Origin: Comamonas sp. SCN 65-56
GTDB lineage: Bacteria; Pseudomonadota; Gammaproteobacteria; Burkholderiales; Burkholderiaceae_C
Direction: 5' to 3'
Length of the DNA stretch: 64,000 nt
Assembly: GCF_001724135.1 (NCBI RefSeq)
Contig: NZ_MEDS01000012.1
Coordinates: 124,001 to 188,000, forward strand
The translations under genes and the position numbers were made by a program. A model generated the notes under the pieces. It was not told where the DNA came from and ran no database searches. It saw nothing but the letters and a program-made list of their open reading frames with translations. Below are positions 18,346 to 30,071 of this stretch, one piece after another (positions within the stretch are counted from its first letter, which is position 1; each line of letters begins with the position of its first letter).

Positions 18346-18903
18346 TCAGGCGTGCTGAATCTGCAGGGACGCGCCGCGCGCCAGCCGCACGATGCTGAGC
18401 AAACGCGCGGCAAAGAAGCCCGAGAGCAGACCATACAGTGCAGTCACGGCTGCGGCGAAGCCAGCGTCGTGCGCCAGCGCGGGCTCCATCGCCAGCTGCA
18501 CGCCGATGCCGTACTTCATCAGAAACACTGCCAGGATCAATCCCATGGTGGCCCAGCTGCCCGGCAGGTGCACGGTGCGCGTGGCGGCATTCCAGCGCGT
18601 GCCGCGAGGCGCTGCCAGGCGGCTGCCAACAGCCATCGTCGCGGCGGCGCAAAGAGCCCAGAGCGCCAGCAATGCAGCCAGGTGCCCGGTGCTGCCGAAG
18701 GCCGACTGCACGCCCCAAAGTGCCAGTCCGGTCATGGCGATGGGCAGGAGGACGAGGCGGCCCAGCGGCATGGCGCGCTCGCGCGTGGCCGAAATGCCGA
18801 GCACCAGCAGCGCCGCAAGCAGGGCGCCGACCCAGGCGGGTGTGCCGCGCACGATATCGATGATGGCTTCGGGGTGCTGGATCAGCAGTTGGGTGAGCAG
18901 CAT
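18346..18903 (-). CDS. Five-span membrane protein, DUF6622-like
   Basis: A 185-residue integral membrane protein with about five hydrophobic segments and few charged residues. The opening (MLLTQLLIQHPEAIIDIVRG then TPAWVGALLAALLVLG) resembles the DUF6622 family found in Burkholderiales. The ATG at 18903 sits behind a GGAGA ribosome-binding site with good spacing, so it is preferred to the TTG six bases upstream. The final residues (RLARGASLQIQHA) are cytoplasmic. No catalytic motif is visible and function is unknown. The 265 bases upstream (18904-19168) hold an 8-base inverted repeat, AGCCGCCA...TGGCGGCT, but no convincing gene. Confidence 0.7.
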   Translation of the reverse strand: MLLTQLLIQHPEAIIDIVRGTPAWVGALLAALLVLGISATRERAMPLGRLVLLPIAMTGLALWGVQSAFGSTGHLAALLALWALCAAATMAVGSRLAAPRGTRWNAATRTVHLPGSWATMGLILAVFLMKYGIGVQLAMEPALAHDAGFAAAVTALYGLLSGFFAARLLSIVRLARGASLQIQHA

Positions 18904-19168
18904 GGTCAATCTCCGTCAAACGTTGGAAAAGGGATGGCGATGGACCGGATGGTGCGGTGCAGGACTGCTGCGCGCGAGCGCTTTGCGACGAAATGCCAGT
19001 GTCCGGCGCCAGCTGCGGCTGGGAGACGTGAACGGTGGCTCGCCAGTGGCGGCATCCGTTTCCGTGGCGGAGTGCGGCGTCCCCATGCAAAAGCCGCCAG
19101 GACCTCTCGCGAAGTCATGGCGGCTACCAATGGCGTGAATAGGGGGCGGGTGTTCCCGCGCGTGGGGC

Positions 19169-19600
19169 TTACTCGGGCATGACTTCGCCCGAGCCGCCCG
19201 CCTCCTTGGGCAGGTCGCGCATCTTGGGCAGGCCGTCCTTGATCGGCAGCCGCGTTTCCTGGTAGTGCACGTGCAGCATGGGCTGGAACGGGAACTGCGG
19301 GATGACTGCGGCAAACACGTCGGTCAGGCCCATGCCCGGGTGCTCGGTGAAGACATGGCCGCCACAGCTCTTGCACCAGCGGCGGTAGCTGTGTTCGGTT
19401 TTATTGAAGCCGGCGATGTTGTCGGCCCCTTTGGTGACCTTGACCGCATCGGGCTGCCAGAGCGTGAAGGCATTGACCGGGCCGGCAGACCAGGTGCGGC
19501 AGGACTCGCAATGGCAGTAGCCCATCAGCGCGGGCGCGCCGGTGACGGTGAATTCGACGGCGCCGCAAAAGCAGCGGCCCTGGTAGCTGGGATCACTCAT
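19169..19600 (-). CDS. GFA-family zinc protein (glutathione-dependent formaldehyde-activating-like)
   Basis: A 143-residue cytoplasmic protein of the GFA/CENP-V fold. Zinc-binding cysteines are visible as CFCGAVEF (near residue 10), GYCHCESCRTWS (near 28-34) and WCKSCGGHVF (near 75-80). The founding member was thought to join formaldehyde to glutathione; most homologues have no proven reaction, so the name should not be taken as function. An S-formylglutathione hydrolase is encoded 34 kb away in this window, not in the same unit. It lies upstream of the small membrane-protein genes on the same strand, 265 bases away. Confidence 0.85.
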   Translation of the reverse strand: MSDPSYQGRCFCGAVEFTVTGAPALMGYCHCESCRTWSAGPVNAFTLWQPDAVKVTKGADNIAGFNKTEHSYRRWCKSCGGHVFTEHPGMGLTDVFAAVIPQFPFQPMLHVHYQETRLPIKDGLPKMRDLPKEAGGSGEVMPE

Positions 19601-19637
19601 TGATGTCTCCTGGTGGAGTTGGGGGCGAAATCCGGTG

Positions 19638-19925
19638 TCAATTCTGGTAGGCGATCAGTACCACATCGGCGGCCTGCGCGCGGATGGGCAGCAGGGCCTG
19701 GTAGGCGGCCGAGCCATGCCAACCATCGATGCTGGCCTGGTCGGGAAAGCGGATGACGACGATATCCTGATGCCTGTCATCACCGGCATAACTTGCACTC
19801 TGGGTGCCGCGAAACAGCAATTCGGCACCCCAGGGGGCGAGGGTGGCCGGAACCTTGCTGCGGTACTCCGCCCACTTGTCTGCATTCTTGACGGTAATGC
19901 GACCGATGAGGCATGCGCCGGCCAT
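19638..19925 (-). CDS. DUF1330 domain protein
   Basis: A 95-residue protein with the dimeric alpha-beta barrel fold of DUF1330: GRITVKNADKWAEYRSKVPA, then ELLFRGTQ and VVIRFPDQASIDGWHGSAAYQ. I choose the ATG at 19925 because AAGGAG ends six bases before it; an ATG at 19931 would touch that site. Some relatives are small stress or antibiotic-modification proteins, but no activity is established. It is 37 bases upstream of the GFA gene on the same strand and probably co-transcribed with it. Confidence 0.85.
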   Translation of the reverse strand: MAGACLIGRITVKNADKWAEYRSKVPATLAPWGAELLFRGTQSASYAGDDRHQDIVVIRFPDQASIDGWHGSAAYQALLPIRAQAADVVLIAYQN

Positions 19926-19973
19926 GTCCATCTCCTTGAAACGGCTGTGTCACTGCCGCTGCGATGCCCGGCA

Positions 19974-20729
19974 TCAGGCGCACAGCGTGAGTTCAAACGT
20001 GGCGTCTTGCGTCGCCACGGCCAGTTTGCCATCCTCGCCTGTCTGCATCAAGCGCACCGAAACCAGCAACCGGTTGCCGCTGATTTCCGGTATCAGGTGC
20101 AGCGATGGATCGATGCGCAGACGCAGCAGCTGAAAAGTGCGCCCGGCCGGCAGATTCTGCTGGAATTGGCCGCGTTCGGCAGCTACTCTCTGCGGCGTGC
20201 CGGTATCGCGCAGCAGGTGCAGCAGCACGTAGACTGCATCTGCCAGCGGCGCCAGGGTTGCCGCCCAGAGCTGCAGGTCTTTCTGGCGCGCATCTGCGGA
20301 CTGGTGCTGCCACGCGTGGTAAGCGGGCAAGTCGAAGCTGCAGGTGCCGCCCGGGATTGCGCCGCGACTGCGCACGCTCATCAGCCATTCATGTTCGAGC
20401 AGCGCCTGGCCCGCCTTGCCATTTTGGCTGTTGAGCGCCGCAAAGCAGCGCTGGAGCTGGCCGATGACGGCGTCCAGCGCTTCCTCCGAAATCGATGGAA
20501 CGCCGCGGTAGCCTTCATACATCGATTTTTGTTTGTCCAGATCCTTGAGGAGGTCGGATTTCAGATCAGCGCGTGCAGCCACGTCCATGACCTCGAAAAT
20601 GGTCATCAGGGCGTAGTGGTGGTCCAGCGGGTGGCTGCGTGGCATCAGCTCGCCAAGGCGCCTCAGCAACTGCTCAAGCCGCAGGTAGGTTCGGATGCGT
20701 TCGTTGAAAGGATATTCGTACAGGATCAC
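19974..20729 (-). CDS. zapD: Cell division protein ZapD
   Basis: A 251-residue cytoplasmic protein that binds the FtsZ C-terminus and bundles FtsZ filaments. The N-terminus (ILYEYPFNERIRTYLRLEQL) and YEGYRGVPSISEEALD are family signatures. Translation appears to begin at GTG (20729). It lies 30 bases downstream of coaE at the end of the pilBCD-coaE-zapD run, the usual proteobacterial arrangement. The zinc protein yacG often follows zapD; here there are only 48 bases before DUF1330 and no yacG. Confidence 0.92.
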   Translation of the reverse strand: MILYEYPFNERIRTYLRLEQLLRRLGELMPRSHPLDHHYALMTIFEVMDVAARADLKSDLLKDLDKQKSMYEGYRGVPSISEEALDAVIGQLQRCFAALNSQNGKAGQALLEHEWLMSVRSRGAIPGGTCSFDLPAYHAWQHQSADARQKDLQLWAATLAPLADAVYVLLHLLRDTGTPQRVAAERGQFQQNLPAGRTFQLLRLRIDPSLHLIPEISGNRLLVSVRLMQTGEDGKLAVATQDATFELTLCA

Positions 20730-20759
20730 GCTGCGGGCTTCCCAAAAAGGCGCAACGCA

Positions 20760-21389
20760 TCATAGCCCGAACCATGCGCCGATCTGCCGTACCTGTGCGT
20801 CGAGTTGTGCCAGAGTGATGCCGTCGTTGAACAGCACGATATCGGCCGCGGCACGCCTGCGCGCGCGGCTGCTCTGGCTGGCCATGATGGCTTGTATGAC
20901 CTCGATCGCGAGGCCGCTGCGCTGCTGCACCCGCTGCACTTGCGTGGTTTCGAGGCAGTCGACCACCAGGACGGCATCGAGCGTGCATGCCCAGCGGCTG
21001 GATTCGGTCAGCAGCGGGATGTCGTAGACGATCAGCCCGTGTCCGCTTTCGCGTGCATGGGCGGCAGCGGCCGCAATGGAGCGCCCGACAGCGGGGTGCA
21101 CGATGCCCTCCAGGCGCGAACGAGCCGATGGGTCCTCAAAGACGAGGGTGCGCATGCGGTCGCGGTCCAGTGCTCCTGACACATCGATGAATTCGGGACC
21201 GAAGGCCGTGCGGATAGCCTCTATCGCAACCCCTTCGGCAGCCGTGGCGGCACGCGACAGTGCATCGGCATCGATCAGCGCTGCGCCTTGGCTCGCGAGC
21301 ATCTGCGCCACCGTGCTCTTGCCGCTGCCTATGCCTCCGGTAAGGCCGAGCCGAATGCTGCGCGCAATCACGGATGCGCTCGCACCCAT
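20760..21389 (-). CDS. coaE: Dephospho-CoA kinase
   Basis: A 209-residue P-loop kinase that phosphorylates the 3'-OH of dephospho-CoA, the last step of coenzyme A synthesis. Walker A is LGLTGGIGSGKST (14-26). ALIDADALSRAAT supplies the catalytic aspartate, GIVHPAVGRSI is the family's HP motif, and YDIPLLTES is typical. Start and pilD stop overlap by one base (TGATG), so the genes are translationally coupled. Confidence 0.95.
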   Translation of the reverse strand: MGASASVIARSIRLGLTGGIGSGKSTVAQMLASQGAALIDADALSRAATAAEGVAIEAIRTAFGPEFIDVSGALDRDRMRTLVFEDPSARSRLEGIVHPAVGRSIAAAAAHARESGHGLIVYDIPLLTESSRWACTLDAVLVVDCLETTQVQRVQQRSGLAIEVIQAIMASQSSRARRRAAADIVLFNDGITLAQLDAQVRQIGAWFGL

Positions 21390-22273
21390 CAGGCAGCTAG
21401 CCCGAGCGCCGAGAGCAAGGTGTGCATCACTCGCTCCGGCCCCCAGAGCATTGCCACAAAGCCGCCACCTGCCAGGAAAGGCCCGAAGGGCACATACTTG
21501 CCCTCACGCAGTCCGCCCTTGAGCTTGAGCGCGATGCCGGTGACAGCCCCTACGACCGAAGCCAGCAGGATGATGGGCACCAACGCTTGCCAGCCGAACC
21601 AGGCTCCCAGCGCCGCAAACAGCTTGAAGTCACCGTAGCCCATGCCTTCCTTGCCGGTGGCCAGCTTGAAGCCCCAGTACACGCACCAGAGCGACAGGTA
21701 GCCTGCGGCAGCGCCCAGCACGGCATCGGCCAGCGGCAGCGGCGACAGGTGCAGCGTGGGTGCAAGCAACCCTGCCCAGAGCAGCGGTAGCGTGATGTCG
21801 TCCGGCAGCAGCGTGGTGTCCCAATCAATGCAGGCGGCGGCCAGCAGCGCCGCGGAAAACCCGCACCACAGCACGGCGCTCCACCCAGCGCCCCAGCGTG
21901 TGGCGCAGAAGAAAAAAAGCAGGCCCGTGGCAAGTTCCACCGCGGGGTAGCGCAGGCTGATGTGGACACCGCAGCCGGCGCAGCGCCCGCGCAAGAAAAG
22001 ATAGCTGAGGACGGGGATGTTCTCGTACCAGCGTACCGCGCGCTGGCATGCCGGGCAATGCGAATGCGGTGTGAGCAGGTTGTAGCGCGGCGCTTCGTCC
22101 GCGGGCGCCGCAGCCGCTGGCAAGCCATGTTCCTGCGCGTAGGCAGTGCATTCCGCGTCCCACTGCTGCTGCATCATGCGCGGCAGGCGGTGGATCACGA
22201 CATTCAGAAAACTGCCGATCAGCAGGCCGAGGATGCCGAAAGCGACGGCATCCCAAAAGGGAGATCCGAGCAT
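21389..22273 (-). CDS. pilD: Prepilin leader peptidase / N-methyltransferase PilD
   Basis: A 294-residue inner-membrane aspartyl protease that removes the leader of type IV prepilins and methylates the new N-terminal residue. The N-terminal methyltransferase part has the zinc cysteines HCPACQRAVRW and GRCAGCGVHIS (about 73-98). The two catalytic aspartates are in CIDWDTTLLPDD and GYGDFKL. About eight spans are present, and the start LGLLIGSFLNVVIHRLP is diagnostic. It lies three bases downstream of pilC. Confidence 0.95.
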   Translation of the reverse strand: MLGSPFWDAVAFGILGLLIGSFLNVVIHRLPRMMQQQWDAECTAYAQEHGLPAAAAPADEAPRYNLLTPHSHCPACQRAVRWYENIPVLSYLFLRGRCAGCGVHISLRYPAVELATGLLFFFCATRWGAGWSAVLWCGFSAALLAAACIDWDTTLLPDDITLPLLWAGLLAPTLHLSPLPLADAVLGAAAGYLSLWCVYWGFKLATGKEGMGYGDFKLFAALGAWFGWQALVPIILLASVVGAVTGIALKLKGGLREGKYVPFGPFLAGGGFVAMLWGPERVMHTLLSALGLAA

Positions 22274-22276
22274 CCG

Positions 22277-23494
22277 TCAGACCACCTGGCCGAGCTTGAA
22301 GATGGGCAGGTACATGGCGACCACGATGCCGCCGATGATGGTGCCCAGAAACACGATGATGATGGGCTCCATGAGGCTGGACAAACCCTTGACCATCTCG
22401 TCGACTTCCTCTTCGTAAAAATCGGCGGCCTTGCCGAGCATGTGATCGATGGAGCCGGACTCTTCGCCAATCGCGCACATCTGCAGCACCATCGAAGGGA
22501 ACACGTTGGCATTGGTCATGGCGGCGGTGAGACTGGTGCCGGTGGCGACTTCCTGCTGGATCTTGTCGGTCGCCATGGCGTAGACGGCGTTGCCAGCAGC
22601 GCCACCGACCGAGTCCAGAGCTTCCACCAGTGGCACGCCGGCGGCGAACATGGTGGACAGCGTGCGCGTCCAGCGGGCAATCGCGGATTTGTTGATCAGG
22701 TCGCCGAACACCGGAATCTTGAGCAGCAGGCGATCCATCACCACCTGCATCTTCTCGCTGCGCTTCCAGGCCTGCATGAAGAAGTAGAAGCCGCCACCGA
22801 TCACGCCAAAGATCAGCCACCACCATTTCACGAAAATATCGCTCATCGCCATCACGACCAATGTCGGGCCGGGCAAGTCGGCGCCAAACGAGGTGAAAAC
22901 CTCCTTGAAGGCGGGAATCACGAAAATCATGATGACGGTGACAACGACGAAGGCGACAATCACCACCGAGATCGGGTACATCAGGGCCGACTTGATCTTG
23001 CCCTTGATCGCCTCGGTTTTCTCCATGTAGGTCGCCAGGCGGTCCAGCAGCGCTTCCAGAATACCGGCCGCCTCGCCCGCCTCGACCAGGTTGCAATAAA
23101 GGTTGTCGAAGTACATCGGGTACTTGCGGAAGGCGGCATTGAGCGAGGTGCCGGTTTCCACGTCCGTGCGGATGTCGTTGAGCAGCTTGGTGACGCTTGC
23201 GTTGGTATTGCCCCGGCCAACGATGTCGAAGGCTTGCAGCAGCGGCACGCCGGCCTTCATCATGGTGGCCATCTGGCGCGTGAACAGGGCAATGTCCTTG
23301 GGCTTGATCTTCTTGCCCGAGCTTGTGCGCCGTTTCTTGATCTTCGTCGGCAGCACGCCCTGACGGCGCAGGCTGGCCTGTACCTGGTTTTCGCCGCCGG
23401 CACGCACCTCGCCGCGCACGATCTTGCCGTTGCGGTCCTTGCCTTCCCATTCGAAGACGAAATCCTTGATGCCCTTGGATGCGACGGTGGCCAT
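22277..23494 (-). CDS. pilC: Type IV pilus inner-membrane platform protein PilC
   Basis: A 405-residue inner-membrane protein that couples the PilB/PilT motors to pilin addition and removal. It has two tandem GspF-type cytoplasmic domains (about 70-195 and 275-395) separated by membrane spans, including VVIVAFVVVTVIMIFVIPAF. Motifs LFTRQMATMMKAGVPLLQAF and WTRTLSTMFAAGVPLVEAL mark the two repeats. It lies 15 bases after pilB. Full family length. Confidence 0.96.
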   Translation of the reverse strand: MATVASKGIKDFVFEWEGKDRNGKIVRGEVRAGGENQVQASLRRQGVLPTKIKKRRTSSGKKIKPKDIALFTRQMATMMKAGVPLLQAFDIVGRGNTNASVTKLLNDIRTDVETGTSLNAAFRKYPMYFDNLYCNLVEAGEAAGILEALLDRLATYMEKTEAIKGKIKSALMYPISVVIVAFVVVTVIMIFVIPAFKEVFTSFGADLPGPTLVVMAMSDIFVKWWWLIFGVIGGGFYFFMQAWKRSEKMQVVMDRLLLKIPVFGDLINKSAIARWTRTLSTMFAAGVPLVEALDSVGGAAGNAVYAMATDKIQQEVATGTSLTAAMTNANVFPSMVLQMCAIGEESGSIDHMLGKAADFYEEEVDEMVKGLSSLMEPIIIVFLGTIIGGIVVAMYLPIFKLGQVV

Positions 23495-23509
23495 GAAATG
23501 CTCCCTTGC

Positions 23510-25243
23510 TTATTCGTTGGTGACCGCCAGGACCTCTTCGAGCGAAGTCAGGCCCAGTCTGGCTTTCTGCAGGCCGGATTGGCGCAGCGAGCGCACACCC
23601 TCGGAGCGCGCCTGGGCGGCAATCTCCAGTGCGCTGCCATCGCGCAAAATGATGCGCTGCATCTCTTCGGAAATCGGCATCACCTCATAGATGCCGACCC
23701 GGCCCTTGTAGCCGTTGTTGCAGGCCGAGCAGCCTACCGGTCGATAGGTGACCCAGCTGCCGTCGATGTCTTCGTCCTTGTAGCCGGCTTCCAGCAGGTT
23801 TTCGTGCGGGATGTCGGCCGGCTGCTTGCACTGCGGGCACAGGCGGCGCGCCAGACGCTGGGCAGTGATCAGAATGACGCTGGAGGCGATGTTGAACGGC
23901 GCGATGCCCATGTTGCGCATGCGCGTCAGTGTGGTGGGGGCATCGTTGGTGTGCAGCGTGGAGAGCACCAGGTGGCCAGTCTGTGCCGCCTTGATGGCGA
24001 TGTCAGCGGTTTCCAGGTCGCGGATTTCACCGACCATGATGACGTCCGGATCCTGGCGCAGAAAGGCCTTGAGGGCCACGGCAAAAGTGAGACCGGCCTT
24101 TTCGTTGACGTTCACCTGGTTGACCCCGGGCATGTTGATTTCCGACGGGTCTTCCGCGGTGGAAATGTTCACCCCCGGCTTGTTCAGGATGTTCAGACAG
24201 GTGTAGAGCGAGACGGTCTTGCCTGAGCCCGTCGGGCCGGTCACCAGAATCATGCCGTAGGGTCGGTTGATGGCGGTGAGCAGCCGCTCTTTTTCTTCAG
24301 GTTCATAGCCCAGCGCTTCAATGCCCATGCGCGCGCTGCTGGGGTCCAGGATACGGATCACGATCTTCTCGCCGAACAGCGTGGGCAGGGTGCTGACACG
24401 GAAATCGATCACGCGATCGGGGCCGATCTTGAGCTTCATGCGGCCGTCCTGCGGCACGCGTTTCTCGGAAATGTCCAGGCGCGAGATCACCTTGATGCGC
24501 GACGCGAGCTTGTCCTTGATGGCAATCGGCGGCGAGGTGATTTCCTGCAATTCGCCATCGACGCGAAAGCGCACGCGGTAGTTGTGCTCATAGGGTTCGA
24601 AGTGCAGGTCGGAGGCGCGCATGCTGAAGGCGTCCAGCAGCATTTTTTGCAGAAAGCGCACGACCGGTGCGTCTTCCACTTCGGCGGCGGCCGTGTCCGG
24701 CCCTTCGACCTCTTCGGTGACGGGGGTGTCTTCAAATTCGAAATCACCGCCGGTGATGCCTTCAAGGCTCTCCGCGACGCTCTTGGAGGTGGCCTCCACC
24801 AGTTTGACGAGCTTGTCGTATTCGGCAACGACCCAGTCCACGCCCAGCTGCGTGGCGAACTTGATTTTTTCAGCGGCTTCCTGGTTGGTCGGATCGGCGG
24901 TAATGGCAATCAGGCGGTTGTTGCGCTTGGCCAGAACCACCACCTTGTACGCCTGGCACAGCTTGACGTCCAGCAGTCCCTTGGGCAGGCGATTGATGTC
25001 AATCGCCTCCACATCCAGCAGCGGAGCACCAAAGGTGCCGGACAGGCTGTAGGCCAGCTCCGGCGCGGCAATCGTCTTGCTGCTGATGAGTTCGGCGATG
25101 AAGGGGGTCCGGCTGGATTGCGATTTGCGAAACACCTCTTCGGCGCCCGCTTGCGTGAGCTTGCCGGCCGACATCAGCGCACGGGCCAGGCTCGGCAAAG
25201 CGATGTGTGCAGCGTCCTTTTGCGCAAAACCGGCTGTGGCCAT
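23510..25243 (-). CDS. pilB: Type IV pilus assembly ATPase PilB
   Basis: A 577-residue cytoplasmic hexameric ATPase that powers pilus extension. Order: an N-terminal GspE-type domain (about 20-170), Asp and His boxes, Walker A GPTGSGKT (336-343), Walker B DVIMVGEIRD, and the zinc tetracysteine CPQCKQP ... CSACNNGYKGR near the C-terminus. ATG at 25243 gives the usual opening (ALPSLARALMSAGKLTQ). It heads the pilB-C-D-coaE-zapD operon. The upstream region contains a sigma-54-like site. pilA and the retraction ATPase pilT are not in this window. Confidence 0.95.
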   Translation of the reverse strand: MATAGFAQKDAAHIALPSLARALMSAGKLTQAGAEEVFRKSQSSRTPFIAELISSKTIAAPELAYSLSGTFGAPLLDVEAIDINRLPKGLLDVKLCQAYKVVVLAKRNNRLIAITADPTNQEAAEKIKFATQLGVDWVVAEYDKLVKLVEATSKSVAESLEGITGGDFEFEDTPVTEEVEGPDTAAAEVEDAPVVRFLQKMLLDAFSMRASDLHFEPYEHNYRVRFRVDGELQEITSPPIAIKDKLASRIKVISRLDISEKRVPQDGRMKLKIGPDRVIDFRVSTLPTLFGEKIVIRILDPSSARMGIEALGYEPEEKERLLTAINRPYGMILVTGPTGSGKTVSLYTCLNILNKPGVNISTAEDPSEINMPGVNQVNVNEKAGLTFAVALKAFLRQDPDVIMVGEIRDLETADIAIKAAQTGHLVLSTLHTNDAPTTLTRMRNMGIAPFNIASSVILITAQRLARRLCPQCKQPADIPHENLLEAGYKDEDIDGSWVTYRPVGCSACNNGYKGRVGIYEVMPISEEMQRIILRDGSALEIAAQARSEGVRSLRQSGLQKARLGLTSLEEVLAVTNE

Positions 25244-25257
25244 GTCAGTGCTTGCTA

Positions 25258-25273
25258 TGCAATGTGAGTACCA
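25258..25273 (-). promoter_or_regulatory. Sigma-54-like promoter sequence upstream of pilB
   Basis: On the minus strand TGGTAC (-24) and TTGCA (-12) are separated by five bases, giving GG-N10-GC as required for RpoN. Only one base of the -24 element differs from TGGCAC. Predicted transcription would start about four bases before the pilB ATG, which is very short, so this is a candidate rather than a firm call. Confidence 0.35.
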
Positions 25274-25376
25274 AAATGCCATCCTATCATCGCTGAACCA
25301 CCCTCTGGTGTACAGAGAAGCGGTGCATTTGAGGTCTATCCGACATCTGATGTGTCTGCATTTGGCGGCAGCCAAG

Positions 25377-25415
25377 AAAAAACCGCCACGCTTTGGGGCG
25401 GTGGCGGTTGTTTTT
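25377..25415. terminator. Intrinsic terminator after rpmG
   Basis: AACCGCCAC (25381-25389) pairs perfectly with GTGGCGGTT (25401-25409) around an 11-base loop. An A-run at 25377-25382 gives a T-tract on the minus strand, and five T follow on the plus strand, so it can work in both directions. It ends the rpmB-rpmG unit before the pilB promoter region. Confidence 0.85.
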
Positions 25416-25430
25416 GCAGCAAGCAGCGGC

Positions 25431-25601
25431 TTATTTCAGCTTGGTTTCCTTGTACTCGACATGCTTGCGAGCCTTGGGGTCGAACTTCATGATAGACATT
25501 TTCTCGGGCATGGTCTTCTTGTTCTTGGTCGTGGTGTAGAAGTGACCGGTGCCGGCGCTCGATTCGAGCTTGATTTTTTCGCGTCCGCCTTTGGATGCCA
25601 T
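25431..25601 (-). CDS. rpmG: 50S ribosomal protein L33
   Basis: A 56-residue ribosomal protein. The translated sequence begins [20 protein letters not shown] and ends [14 protein letters not shown]. It is the cysteine-free form with no CxxC zinc ribbon, as expected in many proteobacteria. AAAGGAG precedes the ATG at a good distance. It lies 20 bases downstream of rpmB in the universal rpmB-rpmG pair, and an intrinsic terminator follows. Confidence 0.96.
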   Translation of the reverse strand: MASKGGREKIKLESSAGTGHFYTTTKNKKTMPEKMSIMKFDPKARKHVEYKETKLK

Positions 25602-25621
25602 GGTATTGCTCCTTTGCTGAA

Positions 25622-25855
25622 TCAGGCCTGACCGCGTGCGCGCATGTCTGCGAGCACGGCGTCAATGCCGTTCTTGTCGATCAGGCGCAACGCTGCGCTG
25701 GAAACGCGCAGGCGGATCCAGCGGTTTTCGCTCTCCACCCAGAAGCGCTTGTATTGCAGGTTCGGCAGGAACCGGCGCTTGGTCTTGATGTTGGAGTGGG
25801 AGACATGGTGTCCCACCTGGGGCTTCTTGCCCGTGATTTCACATACGCGTGCCAT
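25622..25855 (-). CDS. rpmB: 50S ribosomal protein L28
   Basis: A 77-residue large-subunit protein. Signatures: [20 protein letters not shown], then [13 protein letters not shown] and the C-terminal [18 protein letters not shown]. It is first in the rpmB-rpmG unit. An exact -10 box TATAAT lies on the minus strand at 26011-26016, about 155 bases upstream, but I see no good -35. A GGAG site precedes the ATG. Confidence 0.97.
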   Translation of the reverse strand: MARVCEITGKKPQVGHHVSHSNIKTKRRFLPNLQYKRFWVESENRWIRLRVSSAALRLIDKNGIDAVLADMRARGQA

Positions 25856-26028
25856 GAGGACACTCCGTTCATTGCAACGATGGCGGCATCAGGAATCCTG
25901 CAGGAGCAGGGCGATGCCAGTCATCTCACCTCGCCAGGACATTCGGGTGGCGGTAACCCGTCGCTGCACGAGCGCCCGAAAAAGCGCGTGTGAATGCAGC
26001 AAAGCCGGGCATTATAACGCGGCGCAAG

Positions 26029-29418
<3,390 letters not shown>

Positions 29419-29429
29419 GATAACGGTCG

Positions 29430-30065
29430 ATGAAACGCTTGGTGTTCACAATTTTGATAGCTGCTTCCGCTCAGTGGGCAAGCGCTCAGGGGCTGAAAAT
29501 CCTTGAAAATTTCATGCAAGTTGCCCATAGTGGCGAGGCGCAGTTCACGCAAACGGTGACGGCGCCACCACGCGATGGCAAGGCGGTGACGCCCAAGGTT
29601 TCCAGTGGCAGCTTTGCGTTTGAGCGCCCGGGCCGTTTTCGCTTTGACTACCGCAAGCCCTTTGCCCAGACCATCGTGGCCGATGGCACGACCTTGTGGC
29701 TGTACGACGTGGATCTGAACCAGGTAACCGAGCGCGCGCAGGCGCAGGCGCTGGGCAGCACGCCCGCGGCCTTGCTGACGTCCACGCCGGACCTCACCGC
29801 CTTGCGCCGGGATTTCACGCTTGCGGATGCACCCGATGCCGAAGGCCTGCACTGGGTGCTGGCCACGCCGAAATCCAGCGACGGCCAGCTGGCGAGCGTG
29901 CGTGTGGGATTTGACGGCGAGCAGTTGGCGGCGCTGGATATCCTGGACCACTTCGGCCAGCGCTCGTTGCTGCGGTTCGCGAACTTCGCGCTCAATCCGA
30001 AGCTGCCGGCCAGCACCTTTGTTTTCAAGCCGCCCCAAGGGGCCGATGTGCTGCGCGAGCAGTGA
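29430..30065 (+). CDS. lolA: Outer-membrane lipoprotein carrier LolA
   Basis: A 211-residue periplasmic chaperone that carries lipoproteins from LolCDE to LolB. Signal peptide MKRLVFTILIAASAQWASAQ, with cleavage after ASA. The mature part has LolA signatures: FTQTVTAPPRDGK, SSGSFAFERPGRFRFDYRKP and TIVADGTTLWLYDVDLNQV. It is co-transcribed with ftsK. The signal-peptide coding region overlaps a copy of the dispersed repeat (29451-29500). It converges on galU six bases away. Confidence 0.95.
   Translation: MKRLVFTILIAASAQWASAQGLKILENFMQVAHSGEAQFTQTVTAPPRDGKAVTPKVSSGSFAFERPGRFRFDYRKPFAQTIVADGTTLWLYDVDLNQVTERAQAQALGSTPAALLTSTPDLTALRRDFTLADAPDAEGLHWVLATPKSSDGQLASVRVGFDGEQLAALDILDHFGQRSLLRFANFALNPKLPASTFVFKPPQGADVLREQ
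29451..29500 (+). repeat. Dispersed ATAGCT-type dyad repeat within the lolA signal-peptide region
   Basis: ATTTTGATAGCTGCTTCC, GCTCAGTGGGCAAGCGCTC, GGGGCTGAAAAT. The ends and core match the family well. It encodes roughly residues 8-24 of LolA, the hydrophobic core and cleavage region of the signal peptide. Confidence 0.5.
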
Positions 30066-30071
30066 GCGGAG

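Noticed and set aside
18906-19118. Possible 70-residue minus-strand ORF upstream of the DUF6622-like gene
   Set aside because: Arg/Ala-rich, no family recognised, no ribosome-binding site for its ATG; kept out of the gene list, though it ends just before the next start.
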